From contig NZ_CP029553.1 in NCBI RefSeq assembly GCF_003173755.1, forward strand, positions 4,240,001 to 4,304,000: a stretch of 64,000 bases of DNA. The letters are read 5' to 3'. Under the pieces are notes generated by a model. That model searched no databases, was not told the DNA's origin, and saw only the letters and a program-made list of their open reading frames with translations. Below are positions 9,879 through 19,483 of this stretch, one piece after another (the first letter of the stretch is position 1; each line of letters opens with the position of its first letter). A program made the translations under genes and the position numbers. The stretch comes from Methylobacterium terrae. Lineage in GTDB: Bacteria; Pseudomonadota; Alphaproteobacteria; Rhizobiales; Beijerinckiaceae.

Positions 9879-11809
9879 CGACCGATTTCTCCGCCATCGC
9901 GCAAGCCGCCGACACCTTCCCGAAGCTCCTGCGCCGCAACGCCGCCGAGCATCCGGGCGAAGTCGCCCTTCGCGAGAAGATTTTCGGCCTCTGGCGCCCG
10001 ACGACCTGGGCCGAGTACCACGCCCGCACCCGCGTCTTCGCGCTCGGCCTGTCGGACCTCGGCCTGAAGGCCGGCGACGTCGTCGGGCTGATCGGCGACA
10101 ACCGGCCCGACTGGGTCGCCGGCGAGATCGCCGCCCACGCGCTCGGCGCCCTGTCGCTCGGCCTCTACCGCGACGCGCTCGAGGACGAGGTCCAGTACCT
10201 CCTCGCCTTCTCGGACGTGAAGGCGGTCATCGCCGAGGACGAGGAGCAGGTCGACAAGCTCCTGAACCTCGCCGACGGGGTGCCGTCCCTGCGCCACATC
10301 GTCTATTGCGACCCCCGCGGGATGCGCAAATACGACGATCCCCGCCTGATCTCGGCCGAGGCGCTGGCGGCGAGGGGCGAGGCGCTGCACGCCGCGGATC
10401 CCGGCCTCTACGACCGGATGGTCGACGCGACGGAAGGAGAGGCCGTCGCGATCCTCTGCACCACGTCCGGCACCACGGCGCGGCCGAAGCTCGCGATGCT
10501 GAGCGGCGGCCGGGTCCTGCGCCACTGCGCCCGCTACCTCGCCGCCGACCCCAAGGGACCGGGGGACGATTACGTCTCGGTGCTGCCGCTGCCCTGGATC
10601 ATGGAGCAGGTCTACGCGCTCGGCCAGGCGCTCCTCTCCCGCATGAAGGTCAACTTCGTCGAGGATGCCGACACGCTGATGCACGATTTCCGGGAGATCG
10701 CCCCGACCTTCGTGCTGTTCGCCCCGCGGGTCTGGGAGGCGGTGGCCGCCGACGTGCGCGCCCGGATGATGGATGCGTCGCCCTTCAAGCGCGCCCTCTA
10801 CGAGCGCGGCATGAAGATGGGGCTCGAGGCCCTCGACAAGGGGGGGCGCTCGACCGCCGCCGACGCCCTGCTGTTCCGGGCCCTGCGCGACCGGCTCGGC
10901 TTCACGCGGCTGACCTCCGCGGCGACCGGTGGCGCGGCTCTCGGCCCCGACACGTTCCGGTTCTTCCGCGCCATGGGCGTGCCGCTGCGCCAGCTCTACG
11001 GCCAGACCGAGACGCTCGGCGCCTACACGCTGCATCAAGGCGAGACGGTCGATTTCGACACGGTCGGCGTGCCGTTCGACGACAGCATCGAGATCCGGGT
11101 CCTCGACCCCGACCGCAACGGCATCGGCGAGGTGCTGGCGCGCCACGCCAACATGTTCCACGGCTACTACAAGGCCGGCCCCGACACCCCGAGCGACGTG
11201 CGCGACGGCTGGATGCACACGGGCGACGCCGGCTACGTCGACAAGAAGGGCGAACTGGTCGTCATCGACCGGATCAAGGATCTCGCCGTCAACAGCCACG
11301 GCGAGCGCTTCTCGCCGCAATACATCGAGAACAAGCTGAAGTTCTCGCCTTACGTCGCCGAGGCCGTGATCCTCGGCGCCGGGCGCGAGTACCTGGCGGC
11401 CCTCGTCTGCATCCGCTACGCGGTGGTGGCGAAGTGGGCCGAGAAGAACCGCATCGCCTTCACGACCTATTCCGACCTCGCCTCGAAGCCGGCGGTGATC
11501 GAGCTGATCCGGAACGAGGTCGAGCGGGTCAATGCCGGCCTCACCGAGGTTCAGCGCGTCGCCAAGTTCGTGCTCCTCTACAAGGAGCTCGACGCCGACG
11601 ACGGCGAATTGACCCGCACCCGCAAGGTCCGCCGCGGCGTGATCAACGAGAAGTACGCCGATTTGATCGACACGATCTACGCCGGCGCGCCGAGCTACCG
11701 GGTCGACACGGTGATCCGGTTCCAGGACGGCACGACGCAGCGCATCCGCACCACCCTGCCGGTGATCGACCTCACGGCTTCCCCCGCCACCCTCGCCGCC
11801 GCCGAATAG
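9875..11809 (+). CDS. AMP-dependent acyl-CoA synthetase (FadD-like)
   Basis: A 644-aa adenylate-forming ligase with the ATP loop TTSGTTARPK near residue 190, the LYGQTE motif near 375, the YKAGPDT/DGWMHTGDAG motif near 440-455 and the IDRIKD hinge near 467. It would activate a carboxylic acid to its CoA thioester with ATP, keeping it inside the cell. The gene is embedded between livG and livH with a 4-bp overlap upstream and 13 bp downstream, so uptake and activation are produced together. The long form with a C-terminal extension is usual for the ligases found inside Liv operons. Chain length and substrate class cannot be read from the sequence. Confidence 0.92.
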   Translation: MTTDFSAIAQAADTFPKLLRRNAAEHPGEVALREKIFGLWRPTTWAEYHARTRVFALGLSDLGLKAGDVVGLIGDNRPDWVAGEIAAHALGALSLGLYRDALEDEVQYLLAFSDVKAVIAEDEEQVDKLLNLADGVPSLRHIVYCDPRGMRKYDDPRLISAEALAARGEALHAADPGLYDRMVDATEGEAVAILCTTSGTTARPKLAMLSGGRVLRHCARYLAADPKGPGDDYVSVLPLPWIMEQVYALGQALLSRMKVNFVEDADTLMHDFREIAPTFVLFAPRVWEAVAADVRARMMDASPFKRALYERGMKMGLEALDKGGRSTAADALLFRALRDRLGFTRLTSAATGGAALGPDTFRFFRAMGVPLRQLYGQTETLGAYTLHQGETVDFDTVGVPFDDSIEIRVLDPDRNGIGEVLARHANMFHGYYKAGPDTPSDVRDGWMHTGDAGYVDKKGELVVIDRIKDLAVNSHGERFSPQYIENKLKFSPYVAEAVILGAGREYLAALVCIRYAVVAKWAEKNRIAFTTYSDLASKPAVIELIRNEVERVNAGLTEVQRVAKFVLLYKELDADDGELTRTRKVRRGVINEKYADLIDTIYAGAPSYRVDTVIRFQDGTTQRIRTTLPVIDLTASPATLAAAE

Positions 11810-11822
11810 GGGCCTTGAGGCC

Positions 11823-12716
11823 ATGAACACCCACCTGCTGCTCCAGCTCGTCGTCAACGGGCTGATCGTCGGCGCCCTCTACGGGGTGGTCGCGATGAGC
11901 TTCGTCCTGATCTACAAGGCGAGCCAGGTCGTGAACTTCGCCCAGGGCGAGTTCCTCCTGATCGGCGCCTGGGTGTGCTGGTGGCTGCTCACCACCTACC
12001 AGCTGCCGTTCCTCGTCGGCATGGGCATCACCTTCGCGTTCATGCTGGTCTTCGGCATCGCCCTCCAGGTGGTGGTGCTGCGGCCGCTCATCGGCGAGCC
12101 GATCATCTCGGTCATCATGGTGACGATCGGGCTGTCGATCTTCTTCCAGGCCCTGTGCAAGTGGCTGTTCGGCGTCTTCGCCCAGCCCTTCCCGCCGATC
12201 TTCCAGACCCAGTCGGTGCAGGTGCTCGGGCTCGAGATCCAGACCGTGTACCTGATGAGCCTCGGCATCTCGGTCGCCATGATGGCGGGCTTCGCCTGGT
12301 TCTTCCGCTACTCGAAGCATGGCCTTGCCATGCGGGCCACCGCCTTCAACCAGCAGGTGGCGCAGTCGCTCGGCATCTCGGTGCGCAACGTCTTCGCGAT
12401 GGCCTGGGCGATCTCCGCGGTGGTCTCGTCGGTCGCCGGCATCGTCGTCGGCATCGTCAACGGCGTCTCGTCGGCCCTGTCGCTCTACGGCATCAAGGTC
12501 TTTCCGGCGGTGATCCTCGGCGGGCTCGATTCGGTCGTCGGCGCGGTGATCGGCGGCCTCGTGATCGGGGTGCTGGAGAACGTCGCGCAATACGTCGACG
12601 GCCAGTACCTGCACTGGGGCAACCTCTACGAGATCGTTCCCTTCTACGTCCTGGTGGTGATCCTGATGATCAAGCCCTACGGCCTGTTCGGCACCCGCGA
12701 CATCGAGCGCGTCTGA
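11823..12716 (+). CDS. livH: branched-chain-type ABC permease LivH
   Basis: A 297-aa integral membrane protein with about eight hydrophobic helices. Family motifs are NGLIVGALYGVVAM at the N-terminus, QVVNFAQGEFLLIGA near residue 40, and the ABC-coupling segment FPAVILGGLDSVVGAVIGG near 230. It forms half of the inner-membrane channel with LivM. Its TGA shares one base with the ATG of livM (TGATG), so translation is coupled. Confidence 0.93.
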   Translation: MNTHLLLQLVVNGLIVGALYGVVAMSFVLIYKASQVVNFAQGEFLLIGAWVCWWLLTTYQLPFLVGMGITFAFMLVFGIALQVVVLRPLIGEPIISVIMVTIGLSIFFQALCKWLFGVFAQPFPPIFQTQSVQVLGLEIQTVYLMSLGISVAMMAGFAWFFRYSKHGLAMRATAFNQQVAQSLGISVRNVFAMAWAISAVVSSVAGIVVGIVNGVSSALSLYGIKVFPAVILGGLDSVVGAVIGGLVIGVLENVAQYVDGQYLHWGNLYEIVPFYVLVVILMIKPYGLFGTRDIERV

Positions 12717-13789
12717 TGGCGACCCAGAGCCTGATCCCCGCCGGCGACTACCGCTCGACCTACGCCGCCGACACCACCATCTTCCCGACCGCGGGCAGCC
12801 GCTACGCGGTCTGGGCGGCGCTGGCGCTGCTCTGCTTCGCGCCGCTCGTGCTCGACCGCTACTGGCTGAGCCTGCTGATCCAGATCGGCTACTTCGCGGT
12901 CGCGGCTCTGGGCCTCAACATCCTGGTCGGCTTCACGGGGCAGATCTCGATCGGGCATGCCGCCTTCTTCGGCTTCGGCGCCTTCGCCTCCGCCTGGCTG
13001 TCGAACAATTACGGGATTCCGGTCTTCTTCGCGATCCCGCTCGCGGGCGTCCTGACCACCGCGATCGGCCTGATCTTCGGCCTGCCGGCGGCCCGGCTGA
13101 AAGGCCTCTACCTCGCCATCGCGACGCTCGCCGCGCAGTACATCCTGCAGGACTTCTTCGCCCGGGCGAACTGGTTCACCGGCGGCGTCGCCGGCACCCA
13201 CGCCGAGGCGTTCTCGATCTTCGGCTTCGCCTTCGACACCGACCACCGCTACTTCTACGTGGTGCTGGCCTACCTGGTGCTCACCTTCGTGCTCGCCACC
13301 AACCTGATGCGCTCCCGCGACGGCCGGGCGCTGGTGGCGGTGCGCGACCACTACCTCTCGGCGGAGATGATGGGGATCAACCTCACCCGCTACCGCACCC
13401 TGTCCTTCGGGCTCTCGGCCTTCTTCGCCGGCATCGGCGGGGCGCTCTACGGCCACTACCTGCAATTCGTCTCGGTCGAGGGTTTTGGGATCCTGCTCTC
13501 GATCCAGTTCCTCGGCATGATCATCATCGGGGGCCTCGGCTCGATCATGGGCACGCTGATGGGCACCGCCTTCATGGTGCTGGTGCCCGAGGCCATGGGC
13601 TGGATCACCGACGCGGTGCGGGGATCGGCCCTCGACCGCGCGCTCTCGCTCAAGGACAACCTGTCCTTCCTGCGCGAGATGGCGATCGGCCTCGTGATCG
13701 TGCTGTTCCTGATGTTCGAGCCCGACGGGCTCGCCCACCGCTGGCGCCAGATCAAGGCGTACTGGAAGCTCTACCCGTTCTCGCACTGA
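12716..13789 (+). CDS. livM: branched-chain-type ABC permease LivM
   Basis: A 357-aa membrane protein with a roughly 30-residue hydrophilic N-terminus followed by many TM helices. Typical LivM motifs: GLNILVGFTGQISIGHAAFFG (about residues 64-84), the MRSRDGRALVAVRDHYLSAEMMGIN loop, and a coupling segment FLGMIIIGGLGSIMGTLMG. It pairs with LivH. It starts on the last base of the livH stop codon. Confidence 0.93.
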   Translation: MATQSLIPAGDYRSTYAADTTIFPTAGSRYAVWAALALLCFAPLVLDRYWLSLLIQIGYFAVAALGLNILVGFTGQISIGHAAFFGFGAFASAWLSNNYGIPVFFAIPLAGVLTTAIGLIFGLPAARLKGLYLAIATLAAQYILQDFFARANWFTGGVAGTHAEAFSIFGFAFDTDHRYFYVVLAYLVLTFVLATNLMRSRDGRALVAVRDHYLSAEMMGINLTRYRTLSFGLSAFFAGIGGALYGHYLQFVSVEGFGILLSIQFLGMIIIGGLGSIMGTLMGTAFMVLVPEAMGWITDAVRGSALDRALSLKDNLSFLREMAIGLVIVLFLMFEPDGLAHRWRQIKAYWKLYPFSH

Positions 13790-13839
13790 CATCATCGGAG
13801 ACTGGGACAACCAGCCCACCACCGGAGGAAACCAAGTCC

Positions 13840-15111
13840 ATGCTTCGCCTGTCCCTCGCCTCGGCCGCCGCCCTCGCCCTCAGCCTGCCGGCGCTCGCCG
13901 CCGAGATCCCGATCGGCCACCTCGCCGACCAGAGCGGCGCCACCTCCGACGTCGGCGTGCCCTACGCGCAAGGCGTGGCCGACGCTCTCGCCTACGTGAA
14001 CCGCAAGGGCGGCATCAAGGGCGAGAAGATGAACGTCGAATCGGTCGATTACGGCTACCAGGTGCCGCGCGCCGTCGCGCTCTACAAGAAGTGGACCGGC
14101 GGGCGCGACAAGGTCGCGGCGATCCAGGGCTGGGGCACCGCCGACACCGAGGCGCTCTCGGCCTTCGTCACCAAGGACGAGATCCCGTACATCTCCGGCT
14201 CCTACGCCGCCCAGGTCAGCGACCCGACCGGCGCCAGCGGCAAGGCCAAGGCCGCGCCCTACAACTTCTTCTACGGCCCGTCCTACTCGGATGCCTTACG
14301 CGCCATGCTGATGTGGGCCGCCGACGACTGGAAGGCCAAGGGCAGGACCGGCAAGCCGAAATACGTCCACATGGGCGGCAACCACCCCTACCCGAACTCG
14401 CCCAAGGAAGCCGGCGAGGCGATGGCGAAGGATCTCGGCTTCGAGGTGCTGCCGGCGATCGTGTTCGCGCTGGCGCCGGGCGACTACACGGCGCAGTGCC
14501 TCACCGCCAAGAATGCGGGCGCGAACTACGCCTATCTCGGCAATACCGGAGGTTCGAACATCTCGCTCCTGAAGTCCTGCAAGTCGGTCGGCACCGACAT
14601 CCAGTTCATGGGCAACGTCTGGGGCATGGACGAGAACGCCGCCAAGGCGGCGGGCGAGGCGGCGAACGGCGTCGTCTTCCCGGTCCGCACCGCCGCGGTG
14701 AGCGGCAGCACCGCGCCCGGCATGGCGATGGCGGCCGAGATCTCGAAGGTGTCGGACGCCGCCGGCACCGCCTACCGGCCGGTGCACTACTACACCGGCA
14801 TCTGCGCCGCCCTCTACATGACCGAGGCGCTGGCCTGGGCCAAGGACAACGGGGGCTTGGCCGGCCCCAATGTCCGCAAGGGCTTCTACCAGAAGAAGGA
14901 CTGGGTGCCGGCCGGGATGGAGGGCGTCTGTGTCCCCTCGACCTGGTCGCCCACCGACCATCGCGGGATGATGGAGGTGCACATCTACCGCGCCAAGGTC
15001 TCGGGCCCGACCGACGGCGCGCTGCCCGACCTGATCAAGGCCGGCACGATCAAGCTTGAGCCGGTCAAGACCGTGACGCTGCCGCGCAAGAGCGAGTGGC
15101 AGGGCTGGTGA
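13840..15111 (+). CDS. periplasmic ABC substrate-binding protein (Leu/Ile/Val-binding type)
   Basis: A 423-aa type I periplasmic binding protein. A Sec signal peptide (LASAAALALSLPALAA) precedes EIPIGHLADQSGATSDVG, the usual first strand of LivK-like proteins. It captures the ligand for LivHM. The subfamily is that found with acyl-CoA ligases in Liv operons, longer than LivK (about 370 aa), with conserved YKKWTGG, GNTGGSN and YTGICAALYM stretches. GGAGGA lies 10 bp before the ATG. The ligand is probably an aromatic or aliphatic carboxylate rather than an amino acid, inferred from the two ligases. Confidence 0.9.
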   Translation: MLRLSLASAAALALSLPALAAEIPIGHLADQSGATSDVGVPYAQGVADALAYVNRKGGIKGEKMNVESVDYGYQVPRAVALYKKWTGGRDKVAAIQGWGTADTEALSAFVTKDEIPYISGSYAAQVSDPTGASGKAKAAPYNFFYGPSYSDALRAMLMWAADDWKAKGRTGKPKYVHMGGNHPYPNSPKEAGEAMAKDLGFEVLPAIVFALAPGDYTAQCLTAKNAGANYAYLGNTGGSNISLLKSCKSVGTDIQFMGNVWGMDENAAKAAGEAANGVVFPVRTAAVSGSTAPGMAMAAEISKVSDAAGTAYRPVHYYTGICAALYMTEALAWAKDNGGLAGPNVRKGFYQKKDWVPAGMEGVCVPSTWSPTDHRGMMEVHIYRAKVSGPTDGALPDLIKAGTIKLEPVKTVTLPRKSEWQGW

Positions 15112-15149
15112 GAACCATCCCTAAAGGATGACCCGCCAGTAACCCTCCC

Positions 15150-15453
15150 TCCTCTGCGGCGGGGCTGTCTGGGGAAAAGAAAAAGCGCGGGTTTCCCCTC
15201 TCCCCGCGGGCGGGGAGAGGCCTTGGGGATCGGAACGATCCCACCACCCCTTGCCGGGTGCGAAGGGAGCCCGCAGGGCGAGGGTGAGGGGGTATCTCCG
15301 GAAGAGGCTCCTCCGGCACCACCCCCTCACCCTCGCTCCGGCTTCGCCTCCGCTTGCTGCGTCTCCTGAACGGAGACACAGCCCTCTCCCCGCCCGCCGG
15401 GAGAGGAGAGTACCAGCGCCCCTGTTTACCCCCGGACAGACTCGCTTCTGCCG
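15150..15453. repeat. palindromic intergenic repeat element, copy A
   Basis: It fills the gap between the binding-protein gene and livF. It is a degenerate copy of the element at about 61868-62145. Both carry an outer CTGTC(T/C)GGGGAAA, a CCTCTCCCCGCGGGCGGGGAGAGG hairpin, a GCGAGGGTGAGGGGGT block with its complement, the phrase CTCGCTCCGGCTTCGCCTCC, and a closing GGACAG. In this copy the end motifs sit at 15165-15177 and 15434-15439. The whole piece is self-complementary, and its long hairpins could attenuate or stabilise the transcript before livF. Confidence 0.8.
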
Positions 15454-15490
15454 GGGGTCGACCTCGCATCTCACCCCTGGAGCCCGCCCG

Positions 15491-16327
<837 letters not shown>

Positions 16328-16387
16328 GGGTTCGTCGAACAGTCGAACGGCATCATCTGCCGTCTATTACATCCTCATTATCATCAC

Positions 16388-16516
16388 GGCTCTCGGCGCA
16401 GCCGAGAGCCTGGGATCCGTAATCGCCAACGGTTCAGGGCGGAGCGGGCAGCGTCACGCCTCGTCCTGGATCGTCAGCGGTCATGGATCCCGGGTTCCGC
16501 TGCGCCCCGGGATGAC
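16388..16516. repeat. REP-like palindromic element downstream of livF
   Basis: The first hairpin, GGCTCTCGGC-GCA-GCCGAGAGCC (16388-16410), is a perfect 10-bp stem with a 3-nt loop and could help end livF transcription, though no T-run follows. A second imperfect hairpin spans 16480-16516, where GTCATGGATCCCGGG faces CCCGGGATGAC. TGGGATCC and CATGGATCCCGGG boundaries with a CTGCGCCCCGGGATGACA end are the pattern of REP repeats in Hyphomicrobiales. The remaining bases from 16328 to 16641 show no gene. Confidence 0.7.
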
Positions 16517-16641
16517 AGGGAGGGTGTCGGTCGCGTCGAGAGAAACCCAACCCGAGATCTCTCCGCAGCGAGACCGGTCAGGCCGCCCTCGGCTCCCCTC
16601 GTCATGGGGCCGGCACGGATCGACCACCCGCCCCTGACGAT

Positions 16642-17010
16642 CTACCCGCAGGCAGCCTTGACGACGTGGCAACTGTCCGCCGGGGCGCCCAGGACACAGA
16701 AGCTCCTCGCGTTGGCGGCGGCGGCATCGGGGCTGGCACCCATGCCGTACCCCTTGGCGCCGCCATTGCCGACGACGTAGGCGATGCACGACGCCTGCTT
16801 GACGGCCGTCACCTTGCAATCCGCCGCCTGGCAGCCGCGCCGCGCGACCTCGGAGGCTTCGGCGCTGCTGGCCTTGCCGACCGCGTAGCCCCAATTGCCG
16901 TGACCGTTATCCGCGAGGGCGGCCCAGCCTGCCCCCTGTGCCATCACGGAATGGCCCGAGCCGAGCACCGACACCGCGACGACAGCAGCCATGATCCTGA
17001 TCGATCGCAC
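16642..17010 (-). CDS. secreted DUF4189-domain protein
   Basis: A 122-aa protein with a signal peptide (IMAAVVAVSVLGSGHSVMAQ) and a DUF4189-type mature part: GWAALADNGHGNWGYAVG, then six cysteines that could form disulfides (RRGCQAADC, QASCIAYV, SFCVLG, DSCHVV, AACG). The function of the family is unknown; it is found in periplasmic or secreted proteins. The GTG at 17010 is preferred because GGGGAGGGG lies just upstream; an ATG at 16992 would cut into the signal peptide. It stands alone, with no co-oriented neighbour. Confidence 0.8.
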   Translation of the reverse strand: MRSIRIMAAVVAVSVLGSGHSVMAQGAGWAALADNGHGNWGYAVGKASSAEASEVARRGCQAADCKVTAVKQASCIAYVVGNGGAKGYGMGASPDAAAANARSFCVLGAPADSCHVVKAACG

Positions 17011-17444
17011 GACGTCCCCTCCCCCGAATCGTTCTCTGTCCGACAGTTCTGCAAGACGAACGCATGATCTATCACGTCATAGCAGCGAGCAAGCGCCATT
17101 CCTTTAGAGCAAGCGCGCGATACGATTTGGACAACAAAGTCGGCAAGCACAGCAACCTCTGGAAACGACTCCGGCCCTGTCCGACTGCCGTGGGTTCGTA
17201 GTGCGCGACCGTGGCGACCGGGTGCCGTGACGGCCGCATCGGCCCCGACCGTCCCCGCATCATGATCGACGTGCGCACCCGCGATGACGTGAGGCCCGAC
17301 ATCCGGCGGGGCGCGATCATCCCGCCTGATCATCGCGCTTCTGGAAACGATCGTTTTCCGTCGTTTCTATTTTCACGCAGAAACCCCGCGGACATACTCC
17401 CCCATCGACACCGCGCCGCCCCGGCCGCCCCGATGGAGACGACG
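17011..17444. other. 434-bp divergent intergenic region (DUF4189 / isochorismatase)
   Basis: It holds the upstream regions of two divergent genes. A near-perfect palindrome (17343-17359) is listed separately. The middle part (17080-17200) is somewhat less GC-rich than its surroundings and shows no gene. A longer in-frame extension of the isochorismatase gene to 17211 is open, but it lacks family similarity. Confidence 0.5.
17343..17359. promoter_or_regulatory. candidate operator upstream of isochorismatase-like gene
   Basis: GGAAACGATCGTTTTCC contains the perfect 12-bp palindrome AAACGATCGTTT (17345-17356), about 90 bp before the start codon at 17445. It is AT-richer than the surroundings and well placed for a regulator site. 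No regulator gene adjoins it, so the binder is unknown. Confidence 0.4.
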
Positions 17445-18077
17445 ATGACCAAGCCCTACAACCGCCTCGACCTCGACCAGGCCGTCGTCCTGCTCGTCGA
17501 CCACCAGGCCGGCCTGATGTCGCTGGTGCGCGACGTCGATCCCGACCGCTTCAAGAACAACGTGCTGGCGGTCGCCGACCTCGCCGCCTACTTCCAGCTG
17601 CCGACCATCCTCACCACCAGCTTCGAGGAGGGTCCGAACGGGCCGATCATGCCGGAGCTGAAGGCCAAGTTCCCGGACGCGCCGTTCATCGCCCGGCCCG
17701 GCCAGATCAACGCCTGGGACAATCCCGATTTCGTCGCCGCCGTGAAGGCCACGGGCCGCAAGCAGCTGGTCATCGCGGGCGTCGTCACCGAGGTCTGCGT
17801 CGCCTTCGTGGCCCTGTCGGCGGTGGCAGAAGGCTACGAGGTCTTCGCCGTCACGGATGCGTCGGGCACCTTCAACCCGGTGGTGCGGGACGGGGCCTGG
17901 AACCGGATGTCGGCGGCCGGCGTGCAGCTGGTGAACTGGTTCGCGGTCGCCTGCGAGCTGCACCGCGACTGGCGCCGCGACGTCGAGGGGCTGGCGACGC
18001 TGCTCGGCGACCACATCCCGGACTACCGCAACCTGATGACGAGCTACGCCGCGATGCAGGGCAAATCCGCCGCCTGA
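17445..18077 (+). CDS. isochorismatase-family cysteine hydrolase (YcaC-like)
   Basis: A 210-aa hydrolase of the isochorismatase superfamily, closest in layout to YcaC. Asp19 in VLLVDHQAG and Cys118 in VVTEVCVAF are the expected catalytic residues; the cis-peptide GVVTEVC motif is intact. The usual third-residue segment reads FIARPGQINAWDN. The C-terminal part (WNRMSAAGVQLVNWFAVACEL) is typical of YcaC proteins. These cleave C-N or similar bonds in small amides, but the substrate is unknown. The ATG at 17445 has GGAG 7-8 bp upstream; another ATG at 17433 is in frame. Confidence 0.88.
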   Translation: MTKPYNRLDLDQAVVLLVDHQAGLMSLVRDVDPDRFKNNVLAVADLAAYFQLPTILTTSFEEGPNGPIMPELKAKFPDAPFIARPGQINAWDNPDFVAAVKATGRKQLVIAGVVTEVCVAFVALSAVAEGYEVFAVTDASGTFNPVVRDGAWNRMSAAGVQLVNWFAVACELHRDWRRDVEGLATLLGDHIPDYRNLMTSYAAMQGKSAA

Positions 18078-18095
18078 TCGCCCCGCCCGCGACGG

Positions 18096-19022
18096 CTACT
18101 CCGCCGCCGCGGGCCTCCGCCGCCGCAGCAACCGCCCGTCGATCGCCACCAACCCTGAGCCGATCAGCGCCATGCCGAGGAGCTGGCGCGGCACCACCGG
18201 CTCGCCGAGCACCAGGGCGCCCAGCAGCAGCGCCGAGACCGGGATCAGGAAGGTGACCAGCATCAGGTTCGTCGCCCCCGCGCTCGCCAGCAGGCGAAAG
18301 AAGATCGCGTAGGCGAGCGCCGTCGAGAGCGCCGCGAGGCCGATGACCGCCGCGACCGCGGTCGCGGGGGGCGCGGGCAGCGTCCAGGGCCGGTCGACCG
18401 CGAGGGCGAGCGGCAGCAGGAGGACCGTCGCGGCAGTGACCTGGCCGGCGGCGGCGGAGAGCGGCGGGATGCCCATGCGCTTGAACCGCCGCCCGTAGAT
18501 CCCGGCAAAGGCGTAGGAGAGCGCCGCGAGCAGCACCGCGCCTTGCGCCAGCGCCTCGCCCCCGAGCCCGGCGAGGACCGAAGGGCCGACCATCACGGCG
18601 ACGCCCGCGAGGCCCGCCACGACGCCGGCGAGGCGGTTTCCCGTCAGGCGCTCGTCATCGGTGAGCCAGTGCGCGACCAGCACGCCGAAGAGCGGCGTGG
18701 TGGCGTTGAGGATCGCGGCGAGGCCGGAGGCGATCTGGGTCTGGCCCCAGGCGATGAGGCCGAACGGCACCGCGTTGTTGAGGAAGGCCGCGCCGAGAAA
18801 GGCGAGCCAGACCCGCCCGCCCCGCGGCATCGGGCTTCCCCGCACCCGGAGCACCAGGGCGAGGATCATGGCCGCGAGGCCGACGCGCAGGCTCACCAGG
18901 GTGAGGGGCGGCAGCGCATGGAGCGCGACGCCGACGAAGAAGAACGAGCCGCCCCACAGCACCGAGAGGACGAGGAGCAGACCCCATTCGGACGGGGTCA
19001 TCGGGCGGTTGGCGGGCTGCAT
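18096..19022 (-). CDS. EamA/DMT-superfamily transporter
   Basis: A 308-aa membrane protein with ten predicted helices in two EamA repeats. The opening LLLVLSVLWGGSFFFVGVAL, FLNNAVPFGLIAWGQTQI and NATTPLFGVLVAHW are first-repeat marks; ALSYAFAGIYGRRF, LAALSTALAYAIFFRLL and NLMLVTFLIPVSALLLGA are second-repeat marks. Such proteins export amino acids or other metabolites. It is transcribed toward the isochorismatase gene, 18 bp apart stop to stop, so the two are convergent. The substrate cannot be predicted. Confidence 0.9.
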   Translation of the reverse strand: MQPANRPMTPSEWGLLLVLSVLWGGSFFFVGVALHALPPLTLVSLRVGLAAMILALVLRVRGSPMPRGGRVWLAFLGAAFLNNAVPFGLIAWGQTQIASGLAAILNATTPLFGVLVAHWLTDDERLTGNRLAGVVAGLAGVAVMVGPSVLAGLGGEALAQGAVLLAALSYAFAGIYGRRFKRMGIPPLSAAAGQVTAATVLLLPLALAVDRPWTLPAPPATAVAAVIGLAALSTALAYAIFFRLLASAGATNLMLVTFLIPVSALLLGALVLGEPVVPRQLLGMALIGSGLVAIDGRLLRRRRPAAAE

Positions 19023-19109
19023 CGGGAATCGGGCTCTCTCGAGGAGGATGCCGCACCATGACCGCGGGGCGGCCCGGCGGCATCCCGTTCCTTGCGGCGC
19101 AATCCGCTC

Positions 19110-19340
19110 CTAATCGGTCCAGAACGGCTTCTCCGCCTCGCGCAGGGCATCGGCCCGCGACAGGCCGACATCCTTGAGCAGCCCGTCGGGGCAGCCCAGC
19201 AGGGCGCGGCGCTCGCGCCGGCGATCGGCCCACAATTCGAGCCGCTCGACCAGCGAGACGGGATTGCGCCGGCGCGGGGGCGCGAGGCGGATGGCGGGAA
19301 CGAGGCGCAGGTTTCCTCGGCCAGCGACGAGGGTCGTCAT
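19110..19340 (-). CDS. DUF1127 family small protein
   Basis: A 76-aa protein whose C-terminal half is a DUF1127 domain: RRRERRALLGCPDGLLKDVGLSRADALREAEKPFW (residues about 40-75, in pieces), an arginine-rich pattern. Small DUF1127 proteins in alphaproteobacteria have been linked to RNA binding and to phosphate and carbon metabolism. The start at 19340 was chosen because the longer frame to 19448 adds an unrelated leader. It is divergent from the GcvA-like LysR gene, a recurring arrangement in which the LysR protein may regulate it. Confidence 0.82.
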   Translation of the reverse strand: MTTLVAGRGNLRLVPAIRLAPPRRRNPVSLVERLELWADRRRERRALLGCPDGLLKDVGLSRADALREAEKPFWTD

Positions 19341-19483
19341 GGCTCTCTCCGGGTGGAAGGTCGGGGCGACGTGGGGAGAGATTGCCTTTCGCGGGCCCGT
19401 GGAGCAAACCAGATCGCCTCGTCCGTTGCCCCAGGAAATCTGGGCCACGGGACATCGGGGTCACGTCCAGTGTGGATCGCGCC

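Noticed and set aside
9818..11857. Long antisense open frame across the FadD-like ligase
   Set aside because: Its composition is that of a shadow frame in high-GC DNA (His, Asp, Val and Arg-rich, no domain), while the plus strand encodes a complete ligase.
15112..15490. Repeats considered as a CRISPR array
   Set aside because: The repeats are palindromic halves of one element without regular spacers and no cas gene is present.
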